This document shows, in pieces, positions 34,695 through 43,273 of a DNA stretch of 64,000 bases; position 1 is the first letter of the stretch, and each line of letters begins with the position of its first letter. Location of the stretch: contig CACXHY010000010.1 in the NCBI GenBank assembly GCA_902767565.1, positions 29,545 to 93,544 of the forward strand, read 5' to 3'. This DNA comes from an uncultured Eubacteriales bacterium. GTDB taxonomy: Bacteria; Bacillota; Clostridia; Christensenellales; Aristaeellaceae. A program made the position numbers and the translations under genes. The notes beneath the pieces are model-generated. The model saw only the letters and a list, made by a program, of their open reading frames with translations, ran no database searches and was not told the DNA's origin.

Positions 34695-35867
34695 TCAGTC
34701 AAGGCGGCTGATCTCCCGGCCGTACACGTCAAAGAGATATGCCGCATCATCCTTGGAGTTGTGCCAGACGTTTTTCTCCGGCCAGGTGAGGTCGACGGTC
34801 CGCTCTGTGGTCAGGCTGCCGACGGTCAGGCTCTCCCCCGCCGCCAGCACGGTCCCCTGCGGCAGGACAAAGGTGTCGCCCCCGCGCTCGGACCGGATGA
34901 ACCAGCCGGAGAGGTCCACGGCATCGCCGGAGGTGTTGGTGAGGGTGACGGTGTCCGCCTTGGCGTCCTTGGCGGTGATCGTCACCCCGGCAACGATTTC
35001 CGGGGCCTGCCGCCATGACACGAGCCTGCAGGAAGCCGTACCGCCGGACACGCTCACCAGAACGCCGCCGGGCGCGTTTTCCGTCAGGGCCACCTGCGCG
35101 CCCGCTCTTTTGAGAAGCTTCAGCACGCGCTTGGCAGGGGTGTCCGGTTCTTCGACCGAGTTGGTGGAGATCACGGCGATCTTCGGGGAGACCGCGGCGA
35201 TGAATTCCGCCGACGTGGCGTCGCTCTCGCCGTGGTTGCCCACCTTCAGCACATCTGCCTTCGGAACCAGCCCGGCTTGCAGGAGCAGCGTCTCCTCCGG
35301 GAACTCCATGTCACCGGCCAGAAGGATGGATCCGCCGCAGGCCTCGGCATACAGCACGACGGAATTGTTGTTCTCCTTGGCCATGTCAGGCGCCGTAGGA
35401 CCGAGGACCGTCAGCTTGCCGTTTCCGAAGGGAAGGGCATCCCCGGCCTTCAGCCAGGTGACGGAACCGCCCCGCAGCGCCGCCGCTGCCGCCACCGGGT
35501 GTTTTTCTTCCGTCACTTCGCAGTAATACGCGGAGGCATACCAGCCGCCCACGGGGATGGACGAGGTCGCAAGGGCCCATGCGCCGCCCGCGTGATCCTT
35601 GTCGGTATGGGTCACGATCACGCCGTCCAGGCGGGTCACGCCGTTCAGCTTCAGCGCCGCCGAAACCGCGCCCCAGCTCTCCTCCGTGCCTGTGTCGATC
35701 ATATAGGTCAGTCCGCCGTACTGCAGGAGCAGGCAGTCCGCCTTCCCCACGTTGATAGCCAGCAGATCCATGCTTTCCTCCTGCCCCTGTCTTCCGGTTT
35801 CGGCGCCGCAGCCCGCGCAGACTGTCAACAGGATCAGCGCCGTCAGGATCATCCATGATCGTTTCAT
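34695..35867 (-). CDS. metallo-beta-lactamase/ComEC-like lipoprotein with lamin-tail domain
   Basis: A 390-residue exported protein. The signal sequence ends in a lipobox-like VCAGC (Cys20). Residues 33-270 form a metallo-beta-lactamase domain of the ComEC/competence type: NVGKADCLLLQYGG, DTGTE, the HTDKDHAGG metal motif, and KVGNHGESDA. A C-terminal lamin-tail domain (about residues 290-385) follows, with VTLTNTSGDAVDLSGWFIRS. The combination suggests a surface nuclease or phosphoesterase acting on extracellular DNA or nucleotides, but no activity is shown. Confidence 0.88.
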   Translation of the reverse strand: MKRSWMILTALILLTVCAGCGAETGRQGQEESMDLLAINVGKADCLLLQYGGLTYMIDTGTEESWGAVSAALKLNGVTRLDGVIVTHTDKDHAGGAWALATSSIPVGGWYASAYYCEVTEEKHPVAAAAALRGGSVTWLKAGDALPFGNGKLTVLGPTAPDMAKENNNSVVLYAEACGGSILLAGDMEFPEETLLLQAGLVPKADVLKVGNHGESDATSAEFIAAVSPKIAVISTNSVEEPDTPAKRVLKLLKRAGAQVALTENAPGGVLVSVSGGTASCRLVSWRQAPEIVAGVTITAKDAKADTVTLTNTSGDAVDLSGWFIRSERGGDTFVLPQGTVLAAGESLTVGSLTTERTVDLTWPEKNVWHNSKDDAAYLFDVYGREISRLD

Positions 35868-35965
35868 TTGCTTCCCTCATTTCGGTAAACGGTACCTTCG
35901 TCAGTTTCGCCCGCCATGCATTCATGCATCCACCTGTATTCTTACAACAAAAATGTGAAGATTCC

Positions 35966-35994
35966 TTGCGCCTTGTGTGTAAATCCTGTAAAAT
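35966..35994 (+). promoter_or_regulatory. promoter of tadA
   Basis: -35 TTGCGC (35966-35971), 17 bp spacer, -10 TAAAAT (35989-35994). The leader would be only about 10-20 nt. Confidence 0.6.
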
Positions 35995-36009
35995 AGCGGA
36001 GAAAGGCAG

Positions 36010-36510
36010 GTGCCGGAATTGCGGGATGAAGAATATATGCGCGAAGCGGTCGCCCGCGCGGAGGAGGCGCTGCAGGCGGGAGAAGTGCCCGTCGGCGCGG
36101 TGGTGGTCCACGGCGGGCGCGTCATCGCCGCGGCACGCAACGAGCGGGAGGCCTCCCGCGATCCGACCGCCCACGCGGAGATCCTCGCCATGCGGCAGGC
36201 CGCGGAGGTCCTGGGCGACTGGCGGCTGCGGGGATGCACCCTGTACGTGACGCTGGAGCCCTGTCCCATGTGCGCGGGCGCGATGGTCATGAGCCAGCTG
36301 GAGCGCTGCGTGTTCGGGGCGTACGATCCCCGTCGGGGCTGCTGCGGATCCGTGTACGATCTGCCCGGGGATCCCCGTCTGCAGGGACAGACGTCCTGGC
36401 GGGCCGGTGTGCTGGATGAAGAGGGAAAGCGGCTGATGGACGCGTTCTTCGGCGCGGCGCGAGGCTCCGGGGACGACGGGCCGGCAGCGCAGAGACCCGG
36501 CGGTGAGTGA
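36010..36510 (+). CDS. tadA: tRNA-specific adenosine deaminase
   Basis: A 166-residue deaminase that makes inosine at the wobble position of tRNA-Arg(ACG). The zinc site is H55-x-E57 (TAHAEI) plus C85 and C88 (EPCPMC). GEVPVGAVVV and MCAGAMVMSQLERCVFGAYDP are TadA features. The start is uncertain: GTG at 36010, or TTG at 36019, which has a better-spaced AGGCAGG. A long disordered Gly/Ala-rich tail ends the protein. Confidence 0.93.
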   Translation: MPELRDEEYMREAVARAEEALQAGEVPVGAVVVHGGRVIAAARNEREASRDPTAHAEILAMRQAAEVLGDWRLRGCTLYVTLEPCPMCAGAMVMSQLERCVFGAYDPRRGCCGSVYDLPGDPRLQGQTSWRAGVLDEEGKRLMDAFFGAARGSGDDGPAAQRPGGE

Positions 36511-36542
36511 GCCCGCTTCCGCATATTGTGGGCGTTTCACCC

Positions 36543-36571
36543 TTGACGGTCAAAATCCAAAATGCTACAAT
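36543..36571 (+). promoter_or_regulatory. promoter of the KDG operon
   Basis: -35 TTGACG (36543-36548), 17 bp spacer, -10 TACAAT (36566-36571). Confidence 0.8.
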
Positions 36572-36622
36572 TTCATTCGGATATCCGACGTTCCCCATCG
36601 AAGCTGACAGGAGGTTTTCAGC

Positions 36623-37579
36623 ATGGACATTCTTGAAAAACTCTCTCTGGCCGGTCTGGTCCCGGTCATCAAGGTCGACGATGCCGCTGACGCGGTGCCG
36701 CTGTGCAAGGCGTTGGCGGACGGCGGCCTGCCGGTGGCGGAGATCACCTTCCGCACCGCCGCGGCGGAGGAAGCCATCCGTCTGGTGCATGAGCAGCTGC
36801 CCGAGGTCATCCTCTGCGCCGGCACGGTGCTGACCACCGATCAGGCCGACCGTGCGGTGAAAGCCGGCGCGGCTGCCATCGTCTCCCCCGGTCTCAATCC
36901 CGAAGTGGTGCGGTGGTGCCTCGATCACGACGTGCCCGTCTGCCCCGGGACCTCCAATCCCTCCGACATCGAGGTGGCCCTGTCTCTGGGGCTGACCGCA
37001 GTCAAGGTCTTTCCGGCAGAGGCCATCGGCGGCCTGAAGCTCATCAAGGCTATGGCGGCTCCGTACGGCAGCATGAAGTTCATGCCCACCGGCGGCGTGA
37101 ACGAGAACAACATGCTGGACTATCTCGCCTTCGACAAGATCATGTGCTGCGGCGGTTCCTGGATGGTTCCCGGCGACGCCGTCAAGAACAAGAACTGGGA
37201 GAAGATCACGGCCCTGACCCGCTCCGCCGTGGACAAGATGCTCGGCCTGGAGCTCCGCCACGTGGGCATCAATTCCGGCAGCCCCGAGCAGGCGCTGAAG
37301 GACGCGGAAGCCATCGCGAAGCTGATGGGCTGGCCCGTCAGGGAGGGCAACTCCTCCGACTTTGCGGGCACGGGCTTTGAATGCATGAAGAAACAGGGGC
37401 GCGGCACACACGGCCACATCGCCATCGGCTGCAACAGCCCGGCCCGGGCCAAGTGGCACCTGGAGCGCCGCGGTTACGCCTTCGACGAGGACAGTGCCGT
37501 TGTGAAGAACGACAAGCTCACCGCCATCTATCTGAAGGACGAGATCGCGGGCTTTGCCTTCCATCTGGTACAGAAGTGA
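36623..37579 (+). CDS. kdgA: KDPG aldolase with a C-terminal VOC-like domain
   Basis: A 318-residue fusion. Residues 1-200 are a class I 2-keto-3-deoxy-6-phosphogluconate aldolase: [24 protein letters not shown] with the catalytic Glu, and [12 protein letters not shown] with the Schiff-base Lys, then [10 protein letters not shown]. Residues 205-318 (LRHVGINSG, then [23 protein letters not shown] and AGFAFHLVQ) look like a glyoxalase/VOC domain. Plain aldolases are about 205-215 residues. It splits KDPG into pyruvate and glyceraldehyde 3-phosphate; the added domain's job is unknown. The KDG kinase follows 53 bp later. Confidence 0.9.
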   Translation: MDILEKLSLAGLVPVIKVDDAADAVPLCKALADGGLPVAEITFRTAAAEEAIRLVHEQLPEVILCAGTVLTTDQADRAVKAGAAAIVSPGLNPEVVRWCLDHDVPVCPGTSNPSDIEVALSLGLTAVKVFPAEAIGGLKLIKAMAAPYGSMKFMPTGGVNENNMLDYLAFDKIMCCGGSWMVPGDAVKNKNWEKITALTRSAVDKMLGLELRHVGINSGSPEQALKDAEAIAKLMGWPVREGNSSDFAGTGFECMKKQGRGTHGHIAIGCNSPARAKWHLERRGYAFDEDSAVVKNDKLTAIYLKDEIAGFAFHLVQK

Positions 37580-37632
37580 TCGCGATCGGCATCGGGTTTT
37601 CACAAATTTTTGGAATATGGAGGAAGATTTCT

Positions 37633-38667
37633 ATGGGCAAGATCGTTACATTCGGTGAAGTCATGTTGCGGCTGAAGAGCCCGGGTTACGAGCGGCTGTT
37701 CCAGTCTCCCGTGCTGGAGGCCACCTTCGGCGGCGGTGAGGCCAACGTCTCCGTTTCTCTGGCCAACTACGGCATGGACACGGCCTTTGTCTCCGTGCTC
37801 CCCACGGGCGCCATCGGCGACGCCTGCATCCGTGAGCTGCGGGGCTTCGGCGTGGATACCTCCCGCATCGTCCGCAAGGATGGCCGCATGGGCATCTACT
37901 ATCTTGAGACCGGCGCCGTGCAGCGTCCCTCCAAGGTGGTCTATGACCGGGCGGGCTCCACGATCGCGGAAGCGGTCCCCGGAGACATCGACTGGGCAAA
38001 GGCTTTTGAGGGAGCGGAATGGCTGCACCTGACCGGCATCACCCCCGCCATCTCCCAGGGCGCGGCCGACCTCTCGCTGGAAGCCGTCAAGGCCGCCAAA
38101 GCCCTGGGTCTGCACGTTTCCTGCGACCTCAACTATCGCAAGAACCTGTGGAAGTACGGCAAGAAGGCCGACGAGGTCATGACCGAGCTGGTCAAGTATG
38201 TGGATACGGTCATCGCCAACGAGGAAGACGTGCAGAAGGCCCTGGGCATTTCCGCCGAGTCCGCCTCCGCCGTGGACGAGGGCGAGATCGATGTGGAACT
38301 GTACAAGGCCATCGCCGCGAAGGTGATGGAGGCCTATCCCAACGTGAAGCGCGTGGCCATCACCCTGCGCGAGAGCCGCAGCGCCAATCACAACGACTGG
38401 AGCGCCTGCCTGTACAACGGCAAGGACTTCTTCCTCTCCCGCAAGTATGCCATCACCGACATCGTGGATCGCGTGGGCGGCGGTGATTCCTTCGGCGGCG
38501 GCCTGATCTACGGCCTGCTGCACTACGGCGACGAGAAGACGGCCCTGGAGTTCGCCGTGGCGGCTTCCTGCCTGAAGCACACGATTCCCGGGGATTACAA
38601 CCGTATGACTGCCGCTGAGGTCGAGAGCCTGATGAAGGGTTCCGGCACAGGACGCGTTCAGCGGTAA
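37633..38667 (+). CDS. kdgK: 2-keto-3-deoxygluconate kinase
   Basis: A 344-residue PfkB-family kinase that phosphorylates KDG to KDPG. N-terminal [17 protein letters not shown] and [16 protein letters not shown] are typical KdgK stretches. The active-site motif reads [12 protein letters not shown], with Gly in place of the usual Ala in GAGD, and the catalytic Asp is kept. Together with the aldolase it feeds hexuronates from pectin or glucuronoxylan into glycolysis. The ATG at 37633 follows GGAGGAAG. Confidence 0.93.
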   Translation: MGKIVTFGEVMLRLKSPGYERLFQSPVLEATFGGGEANVSVSLANYGMDTAFVSVLPTGAIGDACIRELRGFGVDTSRIVRKDGRMGIYYLETGAVQRPSKVVYDRAGSTIAEAVPGDIDWAKAFEGAEWLHLTGITPAISQGAADLSLEAVKAAKALGLHVSCDLNYRKNLWKYGKKADEVMTELVKYVDTVIANEEDVQKALGISAESASAVDEGEIDVELYKAIAAKVMEAYPNVKRVAITLRESRSANHNDWSACLYNGKDFFLSRKYAITDIVDRVGGGDSFGGGLIYGLLHYGDEKTALEFAVAASCLKHTIPGDYNRMTAAEVESLMKGSGTGRVQR

Positions 38668-38740
38668 AGGTATAACGCAAGCCGCAGGAAACAGCGCCGC
38701 GTCCCTGCTGCGGCCCGATCACGGACGGAGGTGCTCATTC

Positions 38741-39715
38741 ATGCGTAAGTGTCTGCTCTGTGTTGTCCTTGCTCTGATGCTGTGCGCGGATACGCTTGCC
38801 CTCGCGGCGTCGATGCCGGCATATCCCTACATGTACGGGATCCTGAATCAGAGGATCTCGAGCCGCACCGGCCCCGGCACCCGCTACGACGAAGATGCCT
38901 TCACGCTGAACAGCGTCAGCGCGGGCACCACGGTTCGGGTGTTTTCGAAGGCCTACGACCAGCCGAACAGACGCTGGTGGGTCCAGACCGAGGTGACATA
39001 TCGGAACCGCCAGTACCGGGTCTATACCGGCGAACAGCGCTTCGACGATCTCAATCTCTCCGCGCTTCCCGAAGAATACCAGCTCGGCACCTGCACCATC
39101 GGTTACGGCGGACTCTCGGAGACCTATGCCGGCCCCGGGCAGAACTATGCGTATCTGCCCTACACGATCCCGGCCTACACGCAGTGCTCCATCTGGGGAT
39201 ACGAGGAAAACTACTCCGAGGGCTCCGATTACATCATGATCGAGTATTACGATTCCTCCTCCCGTTGTTATCGGCGCTGCTGGGTGAAGGAGTGGGCCGT
39301 GGATAACGAAGTCATGTGGTACGGCTGGCCGCAGGGTCAGAATACCGGGTATTCCGGAAACTCCGGGTATACCGGCAATTCCGGGAACTCCGGGAACTCC
39401 GGGAATTCGGGCGGCTCTCAGACGTCCGGTTCCGGCGTGACGTCCGGCTGGCCGGTCGGCACGAACTGCACCGTCCGCTCCAGCAGCGGCAGGGTGCGTT
39501 CCGGTCCCGGCACAGGCTATTCCGAAGTCGGCTATGTCAATCAGGGACAGGAGTTCACCATCCTGGAGGTCCGGAGAGGCGACACCGGCAAGGACTGGTA
39601 TAAGATCAATGGGTACTTCGGCACGGGCTGGGTCTCCTCGGGCATCGTATCGGTATGGTACTACGGCACGCGCTATGACAACGGAACTGTAAACTGCTAT
39701 CCCATCGGGCGGTGA
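38741..39715 (+). CDS. secreted SH3-domain protein with a Gly-Asn-Ser linker
   Basis: A 324-residue exported protein. The signal peptide covers residues 1-23 (LALAAS). SH3-like repeats appear at about residues 37-100 (RISSRTGPGTRYDE), 118-185 (LSETYAGPGQNYAYLP) and 245-310 (RVRSGPGTGYSEVGYV). A low-complexity linker of Gly-Asn-Ser repeats (about residues 205-226) separates the second and third. It probably binds the cell wall. The preceding KDG operon may be cotranscribed, and a strong terminator follows. Confidence 0.85.
   Translation: MRKCLLCVVLALMLCADTLALAASMPAYPYMYGILNQRISSRTGPGTRYDEDAFTLNSVSAGTTVRVFSKAYDQPNRRWWVQTEVTYRNRQYRVYTGEQRFDDLNLSALPEEYQLGTCTIGYGGLSETYAGPGQNYAYLPYTIPAYTQCSIWGYEENYSEGSDYIMIEYYDSSSRCYRRCWVKEWAVDNEVMWYGWPQGQNTGYSGNSGYTGNSGNSGNSGNSGGSQTSGSGVTSGWPVGTNCTVRSSSGRVRSGPGTGYSEVGYVNQGQEFTILEVRRGDTGKDWYKINGYFGTGWVSSGIVSVWYYGTRYDNGTVNCYPIGR
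39354..39416 (+). repeat. short tandem repeat coding for a Gly-Asn-Ser linker
   Basis: Repeated 9-bp units of the form GGAAACTCC/GGGAACTCC encode GNSGNSGNSGNS in the SH3 protein. Copy number could change by slippage and alter linker length. Confidence 0.75.
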
Positions 39716-39737
39716 GCCCGGCAAATCCATCGCACCG

Positions 39738-39777
39738 AAAAGGATCTGCGGATCATCAAACGCCGCAGATCCTTTTT
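39738..39777 (+). terminator. terminator after the SH3 gene
   Basis: 14-bp stem AAAAGGATCTGCGG/CCGCAGATCCTTTT followed by T. Confidence 0.92.
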
Positions 39778-39826
39778 CTGCCGGGCATCCATGGCTCCCG
39801 GTACCGCGCAGCCCGATCCGGGCTCT

Positions 39827-40531
39827 TCACGCGATCTCCAGCGCCAGCTCCATCATCTGGGTGAAGCTCATCTGGCGCTGTTCCGCGTCCAGGCTTTCGC
39901 CGGTGGTGGGATTGTCGGAGATAGTGCAGATGCTCAGGGCATTCTTCCCCGCCTCGGCTGCGTTCAGGTACAGCACGGACGCTTCCATCTCGACGGCCAG
40001 CACGCCCAGTCTCTGCGCGATCCTGGTGTTGCTGCTCTGGTCATAGAAGACGTCGGAGGAATAGAGCGCGCCGGGGACCACGCGCAGGCCCAGGCGTTCG
40101 CCCGTCTCCATCGCGGCCTTCAGCAGTTCCCAGGAGCAGCAGGGCGCCAGCTGGCCGATGAAGCCCAGATGTGCGCCGTAATTCGAGTTGGTGTAGGCGC
40201 TCATCCCCACCACGATGTCGCGGACGTGCAGGTCCTGGTTCAGGGCCCCCGCTGTGCCGATGCGGATGATGTTGTCCACCCCGTAGTCGAAAAACAGTTC
40301 GTGGGAATAGATGCCCATGGAGGGAATGCCCATGCCGGAGGCCATCACCGAGACCCGCTTGCCCTTGTAGTAGCCGGTATGCCCCTGAACGCCGCGGGTA
40401 TTGTTCACCAGCACGGCATCCGTCAGGAAGTTCTCCGCGATGAATTTCGCCCGCAAAGGATCGCCGGGCATCAGGACCGTCTGCGCAAAATCGCCTTCCC
40501 TGGCGGTGATATGGGGAGTCGGGATCGACAT
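39827..40531 (-). CDS. deoD: purine-nucleoside phosphorylase, DeoD type
   Basis: A 234-residue hexameric-type phosphorylase that cleaves purine nucleosides to base and ribose 1-phosphate. It has MPGDPLRAKFIAENFL near the N-terminus, TGYYKGKRVSVMASGMG, the IIRIGTAGAL motif, and the active-site Glu in AVEMEASVLY. The C-terminal helix starts at TTGESLDAEQRQ. The start is Met at 40531 (MSIPTPHITA) behind AAGGAGGC; the longer frame extends over the promoter. A single-gene unit. Confidence 0.95.
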   Translation of the reverse strand: MSIPTPHITAREGDFAQTVLMPGDPLRAKFIAENFLTDAVLVNNTRGVQGHTGYYKGKRVSVMASGMGIPSMGIYSHELFFDYGVDNIIRIGTAGALNQDLHVRDIVVGMSAYTNSNYGAHLGFIGQLAPCCSWELLKAAMETGERLGLRVVPGALYSSDVFYDQSSNTRIAQRLGVLAVEMEASVLYLNAAEAGKNALSICTISDNPTTGESLDAEQRQMSFTQMMELALEIA

Positions 40532-40567
40532 AGGAATGCCTCCTTCGTGTTTTCTGTTCCTGGCGGC

Positions 40568-40596
40568 ATTATAGCACATCGCCCGGGGTTTCACAA
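40568..40596 (-). promoter_or_regulatory. promoter of deoD
   Basis: Minus strand: -35 TTGTGA (40591-40596), 17 bp spacer, -10 TATAAT (40568-40573). Confidence 0.75.
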
Positions 40597-40628
40597 GGGT
40601 TTGTCGCGCGGCTCGTGGCGCGCACCGG

Positions 40629-40659
40629 AAAACAAAACGCCCATCCGTCGGATGAGCGT
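40629..40659 (-). terminator. terminator after the zinc-ribbon gene
   Basis: Minus-strand stem ACGCTCATCC/GGATGGGCGT (40637-40659) followed by TTTGTTTT. Confidence 0.85.
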
Positions 40660-40677
40660 CTTGTTTTTGCCGATCTC

Positions 40678-40968
40678 TCAGCCGCGCATAGCGCGCTGAG
40701 CAGCGTAGCACTCGCTGCACAGAACCGGGCGGTCGCCGCTGGGAACGAAGTTCACCTTGTCGGGCTTGCCGCAGTTGGAGCAGATGATGTCGTGCAGTTC
40801 GCGGGGCGCGCCGCCTTCATTGCGGGCGGCCTTGCGGGCACGGCGGCACTCCGGGCAGCGGGCAGGCGCGTTCTGCAGGCCGCGCTCTTCGTAGAACGCC
40901 TGTTCGCCGGCAGTCCACACGAACTCATTGCCGCAGTCTTTGCACACGAGGACTTTGTCTTCGTACAT
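40678..40968 (-). CDS. double zinc-ribbon protein
   Basis: A 96-residue protein with two zinc-binding units. Residues 1-45 match the zf-trcl type (VCKDCGNEFVWTAGEQAFYEERG, then RCPECRR). The C-terminal unit is ICSNCGK-...-FVPSGDRPVLCSECY, the CxxC_CxxC_SSSS type found in many small bacterial proteins. Such proteins are thought to act in nucleic-acid or redox processes; function is unknown. The ATG is poorly preceded (GGGGG). It lies behind a structured RNA and a strong promoter. Confidence 0.82.
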   Translation of the reverse strand: MYEDKVLVCKDCGNEFVWTAGEQAFYEERGLQNAPARCPECRRARKAARNEGGAPRELHDIICSNCGKPDKVNFVPSGDRPVLCSECYAAQRAMRG

Positions 40969-41003
40969 GGTATGGAAACCCCCAAAAGATAGAATAGGTG
41001 ATC

Positions 41004-41209
41004 CGCGGCTGACCTGGTCTTTGCCCCCACACTCGCCGTCTGGAAGGTTGCTCAACGCTTTTGCGCCCTCACGCACTCCTCTCGGGTCTCCCCGGACGGA
41101 CTTACTTCTGGACCGCACCATGCTCCCCGCCGCTTTGGGCGGATTACGTGGACCGTTTCGCCTGCGACTGGCATCGGTTTGCAACCACAGACCCGCAGAA
41201 TCAACCGCG
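41004..41209 (-). ncRNA. candidate structured RNA or leader
   Basis: The roughly 205 nt between the promoter and the zinc-ribbon gene fold end to end. CGCGGUUGA at the 5' end (41209-41201) pairs with UCAGCCGCG at the 3' end (41012-41004), 9 pairs with one GU. Inside, GGUCU pairs with AGACC, and CCGCC/GGCGG and GC-GCAA-AAGC hairpins form. It starts right at the expected transcription start. I do not recognise it as SRP, 6S, tmRNA, RNase P or a common riboswitch. It could be a stand-alone RNA or a cis-regulatory leader; there is no terminator before the gene. Confidence 0.6.
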
Positions 41210-41212
41210 CTA

Positions 41213-41240
41213 ATTATATGCTATCCTGCCAAAAAAGCAA
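41213..41240 (-). promoter_or_regulatory. promoter of the structured RNA and zinc-ribbon gene
   Basis: Minus strand: -35 TTGCTT (41235-41240), 16 bp spacer, -10 TATAAT (41213-41218). Confidence 0.8.
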
Positions 41241-41250
41241 GAGCCAATTT

Positions 41251-41263
41251 GGCAACAGTTGCC
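41251..41263. promoter_or_regulatory. 13-bp palindrome upstream of the promoter
   Basis: GGCAACAGTTGCC, a near-perfect inverted repeat just upstream of the -35 box in AT-rich sequence. It may be an operator or a weak hairpin at the end of the alarmone synthetase transcript. Confidence 0.35.
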
Positions 41264-41312
41264 ATTATTCCGCAAAAAACAGGATTTATGCACACAATTG
41301 AGCTTCGTCCGG

Positions 41313-42056
41313 TCACTGTTCTCCGGATGAACCTGCCCTTTCGCCCCCGGAAACGGGTTTTCCGATATCGCGGATGCCGATGATCGCCTCCACGCGGTCA
41401 TGGATCCTCTGCATGCGCTGATCCAGGGCGGTGATGTCCCACGCCGTCTGCAGCAGTTCGTCCGAAACGTCCTGAGGGACCTCCGCCGCGACTTTGTACC
41501 GCAGCGTATGCTCCAGCGTTGCCCAGAAATCCATGGCGATGGTGCGGATCTGGACCTCCACCGGCACCAGGACCCGCCCCGTGGAGAGGAAAACAGGCAC
41601 CTCCACCACCAGATGAAGGCTGCGGTACCCGTTGGCCTTCGGCTGCTTGATGTAGTCCCGGACGCGGATGACGCGGATGTCGTCCTGGGAGGTGAGGGCA
41701 TCCGCCACCGTGTAGATGTCCTGGATGTAGGAGCACACGACCCGCATGCCCGCGATGTCGTAGAGATTCTCCACGGCGGACTCGATGCTCACGGTCTGGC
41801 CCCGCCTGCGAAGCTTGTCCATCATGCTCTGGATGGTTTTCATGCGGCTCTGGATGGAGTGGATGGGATCACGCCGGAAGCGCATCTGGTATTCGTCATC
41901 CAGGATCTCCAGCTTGGTCTGCACCTGCCGGATGGCCGCCTGATACCGGCACTGCACCGCAAAGAATTCATCCACCATGTGCTGAAACTCATTGCTCATC
42001 AGGAGCATGCCGTTTTCTTTTTCGCTCAAGGAGCCGTCGCCTCCAACTCTGCGCAT
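41313..42056 (-). CDS. small alarmone synthetase (RelQ-like GTP pyrophosphokinase)
   Basis: A 247-residue single-domain (p)ppGpp synthetase without hydrolase or regulatory domains. It has RxKTIQSMMDKLRRRG, DIAGMRVVC, RVRDYIKQPKANGYRSLHLVV and the catalytic VEVQIRT...FWATLEH, the RelA/SpoT synthetase core. RelQ-type enzymes raise alarmone levels under cell-wall stress or starvation. The start is uncertain: ATG at 42056 (10 nt after the upstream stop), TTG at 42029 or ATG at 41999. It follows a zinc-ribbon tail-anchored protein. Confidence 0.9.
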   Translation of the reverse strand: MRRVGGDGSLSEKENGMLLMSNEFQHMVDEFFAVQCRYQAAIRQVQTKLEILDDEYQMRFRRDPIHSIQSRMKTIQSMMDKLRRRGQTVSIESAVENLYDIAGMRVVCSYIQDIYTVADALTSQDDIRVIRVRDYIKQPKANGYRSLHLVVEVPVFLSTGRVLVPVEVQIRTIAMDFWATLEHTLRYKVAAEVPQDVSDELLQTAWDITALDQRMQRIHDRVEAIIGIRDIGKPVSGGERAGSSGEQ

Positions 42057-42065
42057 GAGATCCGT

Positions 42066-43190
42066 TCATTGCCACGGCATCGGCGTGCCGGATCCGCCGG
42101 CGAACAGGTACGCCAGGCCGCCGACCACCACCAGCCCCAGCGCCACGGCCAGCAGGACGCGCGCGGCGCTCACCGGAGATTTTCCTCCGCATTTGCCCGT
42201 CTGGCCGTTGACCAGGACATGGTAGCTCTTGTCCTTATAGGTGAAGGAGGAAATGTACATGGGGAGCAGGGTCAGCTTGTAACGGGCGTCATAATGCATG
42301 GACTGCAGGCTCGTGACCCGCGCCTCGTCGGCCCGCTTGAGGATGTCCCGGTGCGCCGCTTCCCGCATGGTCCTGTCGATGGCGGCCTTGGCCTTCTCCC
42401 AGCCCGTGTTGACATCCACGGCGGCTTTCTCGGCGGAGAAGCCGGAGAGGAAGGCGGCCCGATACCGGCAGAGAGCGGCGAGATCGTATGGCCGTACGGC
42501 GCTGAGGAGTTTCTCCGGAAGACGTTCGCTCCCCGCGATCAGGATGTCGACAAATTTGCGCTGGACAGACCCTGCGGTCGGGACCCACCTGGTCCTTCTC
42601 TCGCGCCGCATCTCGTGCACCGTTTTTCCGTTGCGGGTGACGGTGACGGGGACTTGCACCCAATAGTAGTGCCCTTCCTGGCCCGTGTAATGGCTCACGG
42701 TATTGCTCGCATAGGTCCAGTGCGGCAGATAGACCCCGATGATCTGCCCCAGCACGGACATCTTCTTGGCCTTGGAAGGGGCAAAGAGCTTGCCCTTGAT
42801 CCATTTGCGGAACATGCCGGCCGCGTTTTCCTGCGGGACCGCAAAGGGGATCACGCTCTCCGGGGCGATGCCGGCGGCACTCTGGTCTTCAAGCACGTGC
42901 GGGCTTCCGCAGAAGGCGCAGAATGTGGCGCTCTCCCCCGGGCCGAGGATGGTTTGGGCTCCGCAGCCCTCACAGCGCACCACATGCTTTTCCTCGCCCC
43001 AATCCGGCATCTCGCCGACGGGTGCGCCCTGGATCGGGTATTCCTGCGCGGCGGTCATGTCGATGTCGACGGCTGTTTCCGCTCCGCAGTACGGGCATTT
43101 CAGGTCGCGGCCGGCCGGGTTCCACACCGGGCGGGCACCGCACGACGAACAGGAAAAAGTCTCGGCGTTTTCGCGGATGGGATCGTTCAC
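42066..43190 (-). CDS. zinc-ribbon protein with a C-terminal membrane anchor
   Basis: A 374-residue protein. Two zinc ribbons fill the first 100 residues (CSSCG/CPYCG and CEGCG/CAFCG). A large beta-rich middle domain (VIPFAVPQENA to about residue 310) and a C-terminal hydrophobic helix (VLLAVALGLVVVGGLAYLF) follow. Similar TFIIB-like ribbon proteins are common in Clostridia but have no known role. The start is GTG at 43190, 8 nt after AAGGAG. Operon with the alarmone synthetase (gap 9 bp). Confidence 0.8.
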   Translation of the reverse strand: MNDPIRENAETFSCSSCGARPVWNPAGRDLKCPYCGAETAVDIDMTAAQEYPIQGAPVGEMPDWGEEKHVVRCEGCGAQTILGPGESATFCAFCGSPHVLEDQSAAGIAPESVIPFAVPQENAAGMFRKWIKGKLFAPSKAKKMSVLGQIIGVYLPHWTYASNTVSHYTGQEGHYYWVQVPVTVTRNGKTVHEMRRERRTRWVPTAGSVQRKFVDILIAGSERLPEKLLSAVRPYDLAALCRYRAAFLSGFSAEKAAVDVNTGWEKAKAAIDRTMREAAHRDILKRADEARVTSLQSMHYDARYKLTLLPMYISSFTYKDKSYHVLVNGQTGKCGGKSPVSAARVLLAVALGLVVVGGLAYLFAGGSGTPMPWQ

Positions 43191-43226
43191 GGCTGACACT
43201 CCTTCTGTCCGGTGCGCCGCGGGGTG

Positions 43227-43255
43227 TTGGCGATCCGCACGGCTTGTGATATACT
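43227..43255 (+). promoter_or_regulatory. promoter of the RluA-family gene
   Basis: -35 TTGGCG (43227-43232), 17 bp spacer, -10 TATACT (43250-43255). Confidence 0.7.
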
Positions 43256-43273
43256 CCCGATGGGAGGCAGAGC

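Noticed and set aside
36923..37032. A second overlapping gene in the KDPG aldolase region
   Set aside because: The alternative frames give Arg/Pro-rich shadow translations only.
41004..41209. SRP (4.5S) RNA, 6S RNA, RNase P RNA or tmRNA
   Set aside because: The conserved SRP tetraloop region, the RNase P GAGGAAAGUCC core and the tmRNA ends are all absent, so the RNA is left unassigned.
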